From an uncultured Burkholderiales bacterium (lineage in GTDB: Bacteria; Pseudomonadota; Gammaproteobacteria; Burkholderiales; Burkholderiaceae_C): a DNA stretch of 64,000 nt. Positions within the stretch are counted from its first letter, which is position 1. Each line of letters opens with the position of its first letter. The notes beneath the pieces are model-generated. The model saw only the letters and a program-made list of their open reading frames with translations. It made no database searches and was not told where the DNA came from. The position numbers and the translations under genes were made by a program. The stretch is taken from positions 25,539 to 89,538 of the forward strand of contig CAIJQQ010000022.1 in NCBI GenBank assembly GCA_903822825.1. The letters run 5' to 3'. Positions 25,081 to 33,344 of this stretch are shown piece after piece.

Positions 25081-26919
25081 TCACCAGGTGTCGATGGCCA
25101 GCGGGCGGTCAACACCCTCTACCCGCCCGGCCTGCAGCCCGGCCACCAGCCACTCGCGTGTATCGGCCGGGTCGATGACGGCGTCGATTTCGAGCGTCGC
25201 GGCCATGTTGATGGCGCTTCCGCCCTCGTATTGCTGCGCCAGCAGTTTCTGAAACAGCGCCTCGCGCTCAGGCCCCTCGGGCACGGCTTCGAGTTCCTTG
25301 CGAAAGCCCAAGCGCACCGCGCCCTCCAGCCCCATGGCGCCGAACTCGCCTGTGGGCCAGGCGACAAGGCACAGCGGCTCGTGGAACCCGCCAGCCGTCA
25401 TGGCCATGGCGCCCAGGCCATAGCCTTTGCGCAGCACCACACTCAGGTAGGGCACGCGCAAATGGGCCGCCGCGATGAACATGCGTGAGACGTGCCGCAC
25501 CTGGCCCTGGGTCTCGATGTCGGGCCCGACCATGAAGCCGGGCGTGTCCACCAGACTGACGATGGCCAAGCCATGCGCATTGCACAGCTGCATGAAGCGC
25601 GCCGCCTTGTCCGCGGCATCGGCGTCGATCGCGCCACCCAAGTGGTGCGGGTTGTTGGCCATCAGGCCGACCGGGCGGCCTTCGATGCGCGCCAGCGCCG
25701 TGTGGATGCCCACGCCAAAACCCGTGCGCAGCATCAAGAGGCTGCCCACATCGGCCGCGCCCTGCATGGCCGTTCGCGTGTCGTACACGCGCAAACGGTT
25801 TTCGGGCACTACGTCACGCAATGCATGTGCAGGTGGGGCTTTCCATTCGGGCTGCACCCCCTGAAAGAACGACAAATAATGCCGCGCCGCAGCCACCGCC
25901 TGCGCTTCCGTCTCCACCAGGATGTCGATCACGCCGTTGCCGTGCTGCACGCTGCTCGGGCCGATTTGCTCGGGTTTGTAAACCCCCAGGCCACCCCCCT
26001 CGACCATGGCCGGGCCGCCCATGCCGATGTTGCTGGCAGCCGCGGCGATGATCACGTCGGAGCAGCCGAGCAAAGCGGCGTTGCCCGCAAAGCAGCGCCC
26101 GGCCACCACACCCACCACCGGGACCAGACCATTGAGGCGGGCAAACGACGCGAAAGTACCCACATGCAGGCCCGCCACGATGGGCATGTCCACATCGCCG
26201 GGGCGACCGCCGCCACCCTCTGCAAACAGCACCACAGGCAGCTTGTTGCGCAGGGCGATGCCCAGCATGCGGTCGGTCTTTTGGTGGTTGCGCATGCCTT
26301 GCGTGCCCGCCAGCACGGTGAAGTCGTAAGCCATGACCACCACGCGCTGGCCGTTGACGCAACCGATGCCAGTGACCATGCCGTCCGCTGGCGTGTTGCG
26401 CACCAGATCGTCCGCCGTGCGGCGGCGGCTTTGCGCGGCCACGGCCAGCGCGCCGTATTCGATGAAGGAGCCTGCGTCGCACAGGTCAGCGATGTTCTCG
26501 CGGGCGGTGCGCAGCCCCAGGGCGTGGCGCTTGGCCACGGCTTCGGGGCGCTGCGCGTCTTCGGTGAAAGCCAGGCGGTCCTGCAGTTTTTGCAGGTCGG
26601 CACGCGCCTGTGCAGGCGCCTGCACAGGCGCTGTCACTGAACTGGTTGCGGAACTGGCCGCAGGGGCCACAGCAGGTGCAGCAGCAACGCTCTCGGGGGC
26701 CTCGCCCTTGGCCAGCATCGCCAGCACATCGCCCTCGGCCACCGCCTCGCCCGCTGTGTAGAACACTTCCCCCAAACGCCCGCCATGTTCCGCACGGATT
26801 TCGTGCTCCATCTTCATGGCTTCCAGAATCACCAGCACATCGCCTGCAGCCACGGCCTCGCCCTGTTGGACCAGCCATTGCACCACCTGCGCCTGAAGGG
26901 GGGAATGTATTTTTTGCAT
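25081..26919 (-). CDS. Biotinyl-carboxyltransferase fusion (acyl-CoA carboxylase type)
   Basis: The 612-residue protein joins a biotinyl domain (about residues 1-72, with ILEAMKMEHE and biotin-accepting Lys36) to a full carboxyltransferase (about 105-612) through an Ala/Pro/Val-rich linker. The transferase has the propionyl-CoA carboxylase beta pattern: EYGALAVAAQ, GYDFTVLAGTQG-like YDFTVLAGTQGMRN, GGGGRPGD, SNIGMGGPAMVEGGGLG and GFMVGPD. In most enzymes the biotinyl domain is fused to biotin carboxylase or is separate. No biotin carboxylase gene is adjacent, so it must be supplied elsewhere. Acyl-CoA substrate is unknown. It converges with the ModA-like gene. Confidence 0.85.
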   Translation of the reverse strand: MQKIHSPLQAQVVQWLVQQGEAVAAGDVLVILEAMKMEHEIRAEHGGRLGEVFYTAGEAVAEGDVLAMLAKGEAPESVAAAPAVAPAASSATSSVTAPVQAPAQARADLQKLQDRLAFTEDAQRPEAVAKRHALGLRTARENIADLCDAGSFIEYGALAVAAQSRRRTADDLVRNTPADGMVTGIGCVNGQRVVVMAYDFTVLAGTQGMRNHQKTDRMLGIALRNKLPVVLFAEGGGGRPGDVDMPIVAGLHVGTFASFARLNGLVPVVGVVAGRCFAGNAALLGCSDVIIAAAASNIGMGGPAMVEGGGLGVYKPEQIGPSSVQHGNGVIDILVETEAQAVAAARHYLSFFQGVQPEWKAPPAHALRDVVPENRLRVYDTRTAMQGAADVGSLLMLRTGFGVGIHTALARIEGRPVGLMANNPHHLGGAIDADAADKAARFMQLCNAHGLAIVSLVDTPGFMVGPDIETQGQVRHVSRMFIAAAHLRVPYLSVVLRKGYGLGAMAMTAGGFHEPLCLVAWPTGEFGAMGLEGAVRLGFRKELEAVPEGPEREALFQKLLAQQYEGGSAINMAATLEIDAVIDPADTREWLVAGLQAGRVEGVDRPLAIDTW

Positions 26920-26976
26920 CGGGCCATTGTGGGGCGCATGGCCCCCGGCCCACGGTCAAATTCGGGACAAGTCCCC

Positions 26977-27270
26977 TCAGGGCTTGTACTGCTGCTCGCG
27001 TTGGCTGCGCACCGCCAGCACATACACCGTGTCCTGGGCTGGGTCGAAGCGGTAGAGCGCCAAATAGCCACTGGCCCCGGTGGAAATGATCAACTCACGC
27101 TGCCCCAGGGCGACGGGACGTCCGATCAGCGGGCTCAAAGCCAGCACATCGATAGCGGCAACGATGGCCCCGATCCGCTGGCTGGCGTATTCAGGGGCGT
27201 GCCCCAAAAGGAAATCAAAAATCCGGTCGAAATCATCTTTGACCTTGGGGGCCACGATGACCCGGCTCAT
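26977..27270 (-). CDS. ParE/RelE-family toxin
   Basis: This 97-residue basic protein has the ParE/RelE fold pattern: IVAPKVKDDFDRIFDFLLGHAPE, then LSPLIGRPV, and a C-terminal strand ending YVLAVRSQREQQY. The conserved Arg-containing LIGRPV and the final hydrophobic strand are typical of ParE, whose members poison DNA gyrase. It overlaps the upstream antitoxin gene by four bases (ATGA), the normal type II order of antitoxin first. The catalytic triad needed for RelE-type mRNA cleavage is not evident, which favours ParE activity. No experimental support is implied. Confidence 0.83.
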   Translation of the reverse strand: MSRVIVAPKVKDDFDRIFDFLLGHAPEYASQRIGAIVAAIDVLALSPLIGRPVALGQRELIISTGASGYLALYRFDPAQDTVYVLAVRSQREQQYKP

Positions 27271-27545
27271 CGCGCCCGGGCCTTTCGTTGGGGCACGTCG
27301 CTGGCCTTCAAACGCTCTTGCAAATACGTGCGCATTTCATGCCACTCCACGCCGGGCTCGCCCGCTTTGAGAGCCTGATCGCGTTGGTGGGCGTCCAGTT
27401 GCATGGCCATGCGCCACTCAGCTTCATCGGCTTTTTGCGCCAAAGCTTCGACCATGAAGTTGTGTGGCGTCTGGTCCAAAGCCTGCGCAAGGCGGGCAAT
27501 GCGTTCACGCAAGGTGTCGTCAATTCGCAAGGTGGTGGTGGACAT
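27267..27545 (-). CDS. Ribbon-helix-helix antitoxin of the ParE pair
   Basis: The 92-residue protein starts with a short beta strand and two helices (TTLRIDDTLRERIARLAQALDQTPHNFMV), the CopG/ParD ribbon-helix-helix DNA-binding layout. A charged helical tail, likely to wrap the toxin, follows. Its stop codon overlaps the ParE start by four bases, so the two are co-translated. Such antitoxins usually repress their own promoter. The 80-base gap to yggS holds the promoter, but I saw no clear palindrome. The ATG has GGAAAT-type purines nearby. Confidence 0.8.
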   Translation of the reverse strand: MSTTTLRIDDTLRERIARLAQALDQTPHNFMVEALAQKADEAEWRMAMQLDAHQRDQALKAGEPGVEWHEMRTYLQERLKASDVPQRKARAR

Positions 27546-27625
27546 GGGAAATCCTTTTGTGCCACAAGTGTGACACACCCCAAAACAGCATGCAAGCGGC
27601 AAGCAAGCCGCAGCAAAACACAGGC

Positions 27626-28309
27626 TCAGCGCTTGCCAAAAATCGCCGTGCCCACACGCACCATGGTGCTGCCCTCGGCAATGGCGACGCTCATGTCGGC
27701 GCTCATGCCCATCGACAGAGTGTCGATTGGCAAGCCCTGGGTGCGCAAGCTGTCAAACAGGTCTTTGGCCTGGCGGTGCACGGCGCGCATCTGCGCCTCG
27801 GTTTCGGCTGGCTCTGGAATGGTCATGAGCCCACGCAACTGCAGACGGGGCAAAGCTGCCACCGCCAGCGCCAACGCTGGCAAATCCTGCGGGCTCACGC
27901 CCGACTTGGTTTCGCCCCCGTCCACGTTGACCTGGATGCACACCTGCAGGGGCGGCAGGTGTTCGGGGCGTTGCTCGGACAAGCGCTGGGCGATTTTGAG
28001 GCGGTCAATGCTGTGCGCCCAGTCAAAGTGTTCGGCCACCAGCCGTGTCTTGTTGCTCTGAATCGGGCCGATGCAGTGCCACACGAGCGGCAAATCGTGC
28101 AAGTCCGCGATCTTGTCCACCGCTTCTTGGATGTAGTTCTCGCCAAAGGCGGTTTGCCCGGCCGTGTGGGCAGCCCGCACGGCGTCTGGCCCCCAGGTCT
28201 TGGAGACGGCGAGCAGTTGCACGCAGCCCGCAGGCCGACCCGCCGCCTGGCAAGCGCCTTGGATCTGCGTTTGGACCTGCGCCAAGTTCTGGGCAATCGA
28301 AGAGTTCAT
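27626..28309 (-). CDS. YggS/PLPBP family pyridoxal phosphate homeostasis protein
   Basis: This 227-residue protein has the single-domain alanine-racemase-like barrel of YggS. It shows LLAVSKTWG with the PLP-linked Lys37, FGENYIQEAVDKI, WHCIGPIQSNKTR and the phosphate-binding SMGMSADMSVAIAEGSTMVRVGTAIFG. YggS/PLPBP proteins bind PLP and control vitamin B6 and amino-acid balance without known catalysis. The length matches the family (about 230). The start gives MNSSIAQNL. It diverges from the beta-hydroxyacid dehydrogenase gene with 112 bases between starts. Confidence 0.93.
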   Translation of the reverse strand: MNSSIAQNLAQVQTQIQGACQAAGRPAGCVQLLAVSKTWGPDAVRAAHTAGQTAFGENYIQEAVDKIADLHDLPLVWHCIGPIQSNKTRLVAEHFDWAHSIDRLKIAQRLSEQRPEHLPPLQVCIQVNVDGGETKSGVSPQDLPALALAVAALPRLQLRGLMTIPEPAETEAQMRAVHRQAKDLFDSLRTQGLPIDTLSMGMSADMSVAIAEGSTMVRVGTAIFGKR

Positions 28310-28421
28310 GGCCTGAGCGTACCAAAACCCGACCGCCCCACGGTGCAAGCCGCCACGGTGACCACGCACTGGCGCACATGCTGCTAAATTCTCTGCTTTT
28401 GACCACCCCACCGGAACCACC

Positions 28422-29327
28422 ATGAGCCAAATCGCCGCCAAAACCTACGAACCCGCACCCGCCCGCCAAGTGGCCTTTTTGGGCCTGGGCGTCATGGGCT
28501 ACCCCATGGCGGGCCACTTGGCCCGTGCCGGCCACCATGTCACCGTGTACAACCGCAGCGCAGCCAAAGCCGCCGCTTGGATGGCCGAGTGCCCCGGCAA
28601 CGCCAGTGCCCCCACCCCGCGCGAAGCGGCTGCGGGCGCGGACATCGTGTTCGCCTGTGTGGGCAACGACGACGACTTGCGCAGTGTGGTGTTGGGACAG
28701 GACGGCGCCTTTGCCGGCATGAAGCCCGGCGCGATCTTTGTGGACCACACCACGGCGTCTGCGTCGGTGGCGCGCGAGCTGTCGGCCCAGGCCCAAAAGC
28801 TGGGCCTGCAATTCATCGATGCGCCCGTCTCGGGTGGACAAGCGGGTGCCCAAAACGGCATGCTCACGGTGATGTGCGGTGGCGATGCGGCCGCTTTTGA
28901 CAACGTCAAGCCTGCGGCCATGGCGTTCTCGCGCGCCTTCACCCTGTTGGGTGAGTCGGGCGCGGGCCAGCTGGCCAAGATGGTCAACCAGATCTGCATC
29001 GCCGGGTTGGTGCAGGGCTTGTCAGAGGCTGTGGCCTTTGGCCAGCAAGCGGGTCTGGACATGCACCAGGTGCTGGACGTGATCGGCAAGGGCGCCGCGC
29101 AAAGCTGGCAGCTCGACAACCGCGGCAAGACCATGGCTGACGACAAGTTTGAATTTGGTTTTGCGGTGGACTGGATGCGCAAGGACCTGGGCCTGGTGCT
29201 CGACGAAGCCAAGCGCAACGGCGCCCGCCTGCCCGTGACAGCGCTGGTGGACCAGTTCTATGCCGATGTGCAAAAAATGGGCGGCGGCCGTTGGGACACG
29301 TCAAGCCTGATCCGCCGCTTGCGCTGA
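28422..29327 (+). CDS. NAD(P)-dependent beta-hydroxyacid dehydrogenase (3-hydroxyisobutyrate dehydrogenase family)
   Basis: The 301-residue enzyme has a Rossmann domain (VAFLGLGVMGYPMAGHLARAGH, about residues 17-38), the substrate loop DAPVSGGQAGAQNG and the catalytic Lys region GQLAKMVNQI, whose Lys lines up with the conserved catalytic Lys. A helical C-terminal domain follows (DDKFEFGFAVDWMRKDL). Members include 3-hydroxyisobutyrate, tartronate-semialdehyde and related dehydrogenases; the sequence does not decide between them. It is monocistronic, followed by a REP doublet and convergent with dolP. Confidence 0.9.
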   Translation: MSQIAAKTYEPAPARQVAFLGLGVMGYPMAGHLARAGHHVTVYNRSAAKAAAWMAECPGNASAPTPREAAAGADIVFACVGNDDDLRSVVLGQDGAFAGMKPGAIFVDHTTASASVARELSAQAQKLGLQFIDAPVSGGQAGAQNGMLTVMCGGDAAAFDNVKPAAMAFSRAFTLLGESGAGQLAKMVNQICIAGLVQGLSEAVAFGQQAGLDMHQVLDVIGKGAAQSWQLDNRGKTMADDKFEFGFAVDWMRKDLGLVLDEAKRNGARLPVTALVDQFYADVQKMGGGRWDTSSLIRRLR

Positions 29328-29338
29328 ACGAAAAATTT

Positions 29339-29412
29339 GTGGGAGCCCCGGCCTCGGGGCGATGGCCCGTGCCCTTGCAGCGGCCCGTTCGCGTCGAGGG
29401 CGCCGCTCCTGT
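29339..29412. repeat. REP doublet (REPIN-like), copy 3
   Basis: The forward unit GTGGGAGCCCCGGCCTCGGG begins at 29339, and the inverted unit GAGGGCGCCGCTCCTGT ends at 29412. It lies between convergent genes and could act as a bidirectional transcript end. Confidence 0.72.
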
Positions 29413-29424
29413 TTCAGCAGAACC

Positions 29425-30051
29425 TCACTTGCCCATGGGCGGCTGGCTCAAGCGCTTGAGTTCATCTTCTGAAATCTCGTCAAACACCCGCACCACCTTG
29501 GCCACACCGCCCACGCCGCGAGCGATGTCGGTGGCGCGTTTGGCTTCGCGCTGGGTCACGCGGCCCATCAGGTACACGATGCCGCGCTCGGTCACCACCT
29601 TGATGCTGTTGAACTGCAGGTCTTTGGCATCAAGAAAGGAGGCCTTGATCTTGCTGGTGATGTAGGCATCATTGGAACGCTGGGTGATGCTGCTGGCGGC
29701 CATGACCGCCAGGTCGTTGACCACGCCCTTGACGTTTTCCTGGCTTTGCGCCAGTTTCTCAGCACGCTCACGGTCAGCCGTTGCAGTGGCTTCACCGCTA
29801 AGCAACACCTGGCGGTTGTAGCTGGTCACGTTCAAGTGAACACGGTCCCCCAGATCTTGCCTCACAGCACGGGCCACTTTCAGTTCAATGGCTTCATCTT
29901 CCAGCTGAGTGCCAGCGGTACGGCGGTCGGTGGCGACCACGCCCGTCATCACGGCGCCGCCCAACATCAACGGCGCGCAGCCGGAAAGCCCGGACATGAC
30001 AGCACCCGCCAAAACACACGACAGCCAAGACAGTTTCAAAGCGGTTTTCAT
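29425..30051 (-). CDS. dolP: BON-domain outer-membrane lipoprotein, DolP (YraP) homologue
   Basis: This 208-residue protein has a lipoprotein signal with lipobox LSGCAP (Cys near residue 24). Two BON domains follow (about 48-120 and 125-195; NVTSYNRQVLLSGEA and VVTERGIVYLMGRVTQ). E. coli DolP is an outer-membrane lipoprotein that localises to division sites and supports envelope integrity. The order yraN-diaA-dolP here is the conserved enteric order, which supports the naming. It overlaps the diaA stop by four bases. An Asp-free +2 position (Ala) suggests outer-membrane sorting. Confidence 0.88.
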   Translation of the reverse strand: MKTALKLSWLSCVLAGAVMSGLSGCAPLMLGGAVMTGVVATDRRTAGTQLEDEAIELKVARAVRQDLGDRVHLNVTSYNRQVLLSGEATATADRERAEKLAQSQENVKGVVNDLAVMAASSITQRSNDAYITSKIKASFLDAKDLQFNSIKVVTERGIVYLMGRVTQREAKRATDIARGVGGVAKVVRVFDEISEDELKRLSQPPMGK

Positions 30052-30635
30052 TCCAAAGGCTCCTGTTCACCCAGCAACTGGGTATCGATTCCATCACACA
30101 AACAATGCAGCACCAAGTGCTGCACTTCACGGATTCTCGCACCCCGCTCATGGGGCACACCCACGTGCACGTCGGTCTCGTGCAAATGCTTACCGACCGC
30201 ACCGCCATGCCCCCCAGTGAGTGCCAGTACGGTCATTTCGCGCTCATGGGCGGCTTGCACGGCTTTCAGCAAGGCAGGCTCTTGGCCATCGAGGCTGATG
30301 AGCACCAGCACGTCGCCGGCCTGCCCAAGGGCACGCACCTGGCGGGCCAGCGTCTGGTCATCGGTCCAGGCGGTGGCCATCAAAGCATCGGCCGACAAGG
30401 CCAGCGCGGCCAGGCCAGGGCGCTCTCGCTCAAACCCCCCCACCAGCAAATGCACCAGGTATTGCGCCAATGCAGCCGATGCACCTTGCCCCGCCACCAG
30501 CACCTTGCCACCGCCCGTGACACTGGCCAGCACGGCTTGCACCGCGGCGTCCACGGGTTTGGCCAAGGCTTCAGCGACCTGGTAATGCAGGTCGGCGCTG
30601 TCGATGAAGTGTTGCTGGATGCGCAGTTCTAACAT
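30048..30635 (-). CDS. diaA: SIS-domain protein, DiaA homologue (phosphoheptose-isomerase-like)
   Basis: The 195-residue SIS-fold protein has LVAGQGASAALAQYLVHLL in the sugar-phosphate loop position. FERERPGLAALAL, VRALGQAGDVLVLIS and IREVQHLVLHCLCDGID follow E. coli DiaA closely. DiaA binds DnaA and promotes replication initiation; GmhA, the other relative, makes heptose for LPS. Gene order with yraN and dolP favours DiaA, although many databases label such proteins phosphoheptose isomerase. The gene starts 75 bases after yraN and overlaps dolP by four bases. Confidence 0.82.
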   Translation of the reverse strand: MLELRIQQHFIDSADLHYQVAEALAKPVDAAVQAVLASVTGGGKVLVAGQGASAALAQYLVHLLVGGFERERPGLAALALSADALMATAWTDDQTLARQVRALGQAGDVLVLISLDGQEPALLKAVQAAHEREMTVLALTGGHGGAVGKHLHETDVHVGVPHERGARIREVQHLVLHCLCDGIDTQLLGEQEPLE

Positions 30636-30710
30636 GGCGCGGATGATAACCGGGCACATGTCAGCCCGCTTGACAAGCTCGGATTTTGCGCTTGGGCCTG
30701 TGCTTGCCCC

Positions 30711-31103
30711 TCAAGCCGCGTCAAAGGCCGCTTGCAGCCAAGTGGGTGCGCCGCCGTCGAGCAACACCACATCAAAACGGGTGGGCGGCATGCGCCGACA
30801 GCGCATCAGGTAATGGCGCGCGGCAAACACAACGCGCTGCTGCTTGGTGCGGCCAATGCTGGCAGCGGCACCACCAAAGTCGCTGCGGCTGCGCTTTCGG
30901 ACCTCGACAAACACCACCGTGCCGTCGGGCGCTTGCATGACAAGATCTATTTCGCCACCGCCGCGCCCGGGCGTCCGATAATTGCGCTGTAACAACCGCA
31001 AGCCCTGGTCCTGCAGATAGGCCAGCGCCTCGTCTTCGCCCGCATCTCCGCGGGCTTTGGTGGTGGCAGGGGTGCCTGCCTTGCCCTGTTGAAGGAATTG
31101 CAT
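30711..31103 (-). CDS. yraN: YraN family protein (UPF0102 nuclease-like fold)
   Basis: The 130-residue protein has the UPF0102 motifs GDAGEDEALAYLQDQG, LLQRNYRTPGRGGGEIDLVM and FVEVRKRSRSDFGGAAASI. The E-x-D ... E-V-R/K arrangement is the PD-(D/E)XK nuclease core. Family function is unsettled. Its ATG starts on the very base where the divergent rsmI begins, so no intergenic space exists and each promoter must lie within the other gene. It leads yraN-diaA-dolP. Confidence 0.9.
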   Translation of the reverse strand: MQFLQQGKAGTPATTKARGDAGEDEALAYLQDQGLRLLQRNYRTPGRGGGEIDLVMQAPDGTVVFVEVRKRSRSDFGGAAASIGRTKQQRVVFAARHYLMRCRRMPPTRFDVVLLDGGAPTWLQAAFDAA

Positions 31104-32026
31104 TGACTTCTTCTCCCTTGAACGCTTCGTTTGCCCGGGCCTTGGAGGCCGCGCAAGACGCTGCCGGATCACAAAACCATCCGACGCACACACTGTATGT
31201 CGTAGCCACCCCGATTGGCAACCTGGCCGACATCAGTCTGCGGGCGCTGCATGTGCTGGCCCGTGTCGATGCATTGGCCTGTGAAGACACCCGCCACACC
31301 CAACAACTGCTGCGCGCTTATGGGCTTGACCGCCCTGGCGCCCAATTGCTGGCCGTGCATCAACACAACGAAGCCGAAGCCGCCCAAAGCGTTCTGGACA
31401 AGCTGGCCCAAGGCCAGCGCGTGGCCTATGTGAGCGATGCAGGCACCCCTGCCATCAGCGACCCCGGCGCGAGGCTGGTGGCGGCCGTGCGTGCGGCCGG
31501 CTACAGGGTACTGCCGCTGCCCGGCGCCAGCAGTGTGGTCACCGTGCTCAGCGCGTCAGGCATGACGGGCGACAACGGTTTTGTGTTTGCAGGCTTTTTG
31601 CCGTCCAAATCGGCCGAGCGCCAGAGCGCGGTGCAGGCCCTGGCCGCTGAGCCCCGCGCCGTGGTCTTGCTCGAAGCCCCGCACCGGATCGAGGCCTTGG
31701 CACAAGCCCTGGCCGTTTTGGGCGAGCGGCGGGTGACGCTGGGGCGAGAGCTGACCAAGCAGTTTGAGCAAATCGAAACCATCAAGGCGCAAGACCTGGC
31801 CGCCTGGCTGGTCGAAAAACCCGAGCGTCAACGCGGTGAATTCGCCCTGGTGCTGCATGACGCCCCGGTGGTCGCTGACGCTGGCGAAGGCGAGCGCGTG
31901 CTCAAGCTGCTCCTGCCCGAGCTGCCACTGAAGACCGCCGTCAAGCTCGCGGCTGAAATTTCAGGGGAATCCAAAAACGTTCTGTACGATCGGGCCCTGC
32001 AGTTCAAACAGGACGCCCAAGACTGA
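31103..32026 (+). CDS. rsmI: 16S rRNA 2'-O-ribose methyltransferase RsmI (C1402)
   Basis: This 307-residue SAM-dependent methylase has the tetrapyrrole-methylase fold: LYVVATPIGNLADISLRAL at the start, then LACEDTRHT, VSDAGTPAISDPG and LLEAPHR. It modifies C1402 in the decoding centre of 16S rRNA. The start is TTG, with GAAGGAA five bases upstream; there is no suitable ATG before the conserved core. It is head-to-head with yraN, sharing base 31103 as the first base of both start codons. Confidence 0.92.
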   Translation: MTSSPLNASFARALEAAQDAAGSQNHPTHTLYVVATPIGNLADISLRALHVLARVDALACEDTRHTQQLLRAYGLDRPGAQLLAVHQHNEAEAAQSVLDKLAQGQRVAYVSDAGTPAISDPGARLVAAVRAAGYRVLPLPGASSVVTVLSASGMTGDNGFVFAGFLPSKSAERQSAVQALAAEPRAVVLLEAPHRIEALAQALAVLGERRVTLGRELTKQFEQIETIKAQDLAAWLVEKPERQRGEFALVLHDAPVVADAGEGERVLKLLLPELPLKTAVKLAAEISGESKNVLYDRALQFKQDAQD

Positions 32027-32068
32027 GTCGGTGCGCGCTGGCAAAGCACCCAAGCCAGCCGGGCCTGG

Positions 32069-32981
32069 TCAGCGCTTGCGCAGGCCCAGGGCGACCACGG
32101 TGCCCACCACGATGGCCGCACCGGCCAGCTGCATCGGCGCGATTGACTGGCCGAGCAAAGCCCAAGCCAGCACCAAGGCAAACACCGGCTCCACGTTCAT
32201 GATGGCGGAGTTGCCCACCACACCCAGCTTGGGCAAGACAGTGAACATGATGGTGAAGGCCGTGCCGTACAAGAAAGTCAGCAAGCCCAAACCCCACCAA
32301 CCCAGCGCGTCCGCAGGCAGGTGAAAGCCCCCCGTCGCCACCCCCGTGAGCGAGGCCAACACGGCCACCTGGGCCATGGTGGTGAAGGTGCGCAGGCGGC
32401 CGTCGAGGTCGCCGGCTTCATGCTGCGTCCAGACCAAGGCCAGGCCAAAGGTGGCCGAGGCCCCCCATGGCAAAGGCCACGCCAGCGCCAATTTGCCCCC
32501 AATGGGCTTGAGCGCCCAGGCCAGAGGCTGCACCCAGCACGTCCAGCGCCAAAGCCAAACCGATCAGCATGACCGGCATGGCCAGCAGCACGGCGCGCTC
32601 GGGGCGGTGCCCATAAAGCAGGCGTGCCCAAAAGGCGGTCGACAGGGGGTAGGTGTTGAACACCAGCAGGGCCAGTGCCACGGGCAGCCGGGCCACAGAG
32701 GAGTACAGGCAAACACTCTGCACCGCAATGAGTGCGCCGATCAAGGGGAGGAATTTCTTGTGGCGGTGTGTGAGCTTGAGAGACACCTGCTGTCGCCAGA
32801 GGATGAGGCCGACCACCAGGGCGGTGACGCCGCTGCGAAAACTGACCGCCGTGACCACGTCCACGCCATGGTTGAACGCCAAACGTGCTGACACGTGGTT
32901 GGCGCCCATCATGAGGGCGATCAGCAAGAGGGTGATGAAAGCGGTGGCCGACAGGGCCGGGCGGGAGGGGGACTCGGTCAT
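32069..32981 (-). pseudogene. EamA/DMT family transporter with a frameshift
   Basis: Two overlapping frames together encode one ten-helix EamA transporter. The N-terminal part (32981 to about 32466) reads MTESPSRPALSATAFITLLL through about GAGVAFAMG. The C-terminal part continues as ASATFGLALVWTQHEAGD to GLRKR at 32069. The break is at a run of six C on the plus strand (32461-32466). Removing one base restores AFAMGASATFGLAL and a protein of about 303 residues. This may be a recent inactivating insertion or a sequencing error in a homopolymer. The intact reading frames on both sides argue that the event is recent or technical. Substrate unknown. Confidence 0.82.
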
Positions 32982-33059
32982 TGAAGCAATTTAACCGCCT
33001 GCCCCCTGGAGGCGGTGACATTCTGGCGACTGGGTCGAGCCCCCCCAAGGTGTTGAGGC

Positions 33060-33218
33060 TCAGGCCTTGGCCGACTCCCGCGATTGGCTGTGCTGAAGGA
33101 ACCGCTCTGTGCGGACCATCGCTTCTTCTTTTTCTTCCATTTGGATGTCGCGCACGGTTTTCAAGTACAGCGCCAAAACCACCAAAGACAACACGAAAGC
33201 AACAACAGACATCCACAT
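33060..33218 (-). CDS. Small single-pass membrane protein (52 aa), uncharacterised
   Basis: This short frame encodes one N-terminal transmembrane helix (MWMSVVAFVLSLVVLALYL) followed by a charged cytoplasmic tail (QMEEKEEAMVRTERF) ending ESAKA. The helix-plus-charged-tail form is typical of real small membrane proteins, and no longer overlapping gene competes for this region. The ATG is preceded by a purine-rich AGAGAAAAAAA stretch. It lies between the broken EamA gene and an AT-rich spacer. No function or family is recognised. Confidence 0.55.
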   Translation of the reverse strand: MWMSVVAFVLSLVVLALYLKTVRDIQMEEKEEAMVRTERFLQHSQSRESAKA

Positions 33219-33344
33219 GATTTTTTTCTCTGACCTCGCATTTTGCGGTGTCTATGGATGAATTATTGCAAAAATCAGTATTACTGTCTACCAAAAAAAT
33301 TTATTTAAAATCATTATTTTAGATTGTTTAACACTTCTATTGTG
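33219..33344. other. AT-rich spacer upstream of the small membrane protein gene
   Basis: This spacer is far richer in A and T than its surroundings, with runs such as AAAAAAATTTATTTAAAAT. It follows the end of the ketopantoate-reductase-like gene and precedes the small membrane protein gene, so it probably carries the end of the hpa-cluster transcript and a promoter. I found no clean hairpin terminator in it. Confidence 0.5.

Noticed and set aside
26977..27545. ParE/antitoxin pair considered as a sign of a defence or mobile island
   Set aside because: The pair is flanked by housekeeping and metabolic genes, with no integrase, attachment site or phage gene. It is an ordinary chromosomal type II system.
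32461..32466. Programmed frameshift or phase variation of the EamA gene
   Set aside because: Six bases is short for phase-variable tracts, and there is no stimulatory structure evident. Mutation or sequencing error is more likely.
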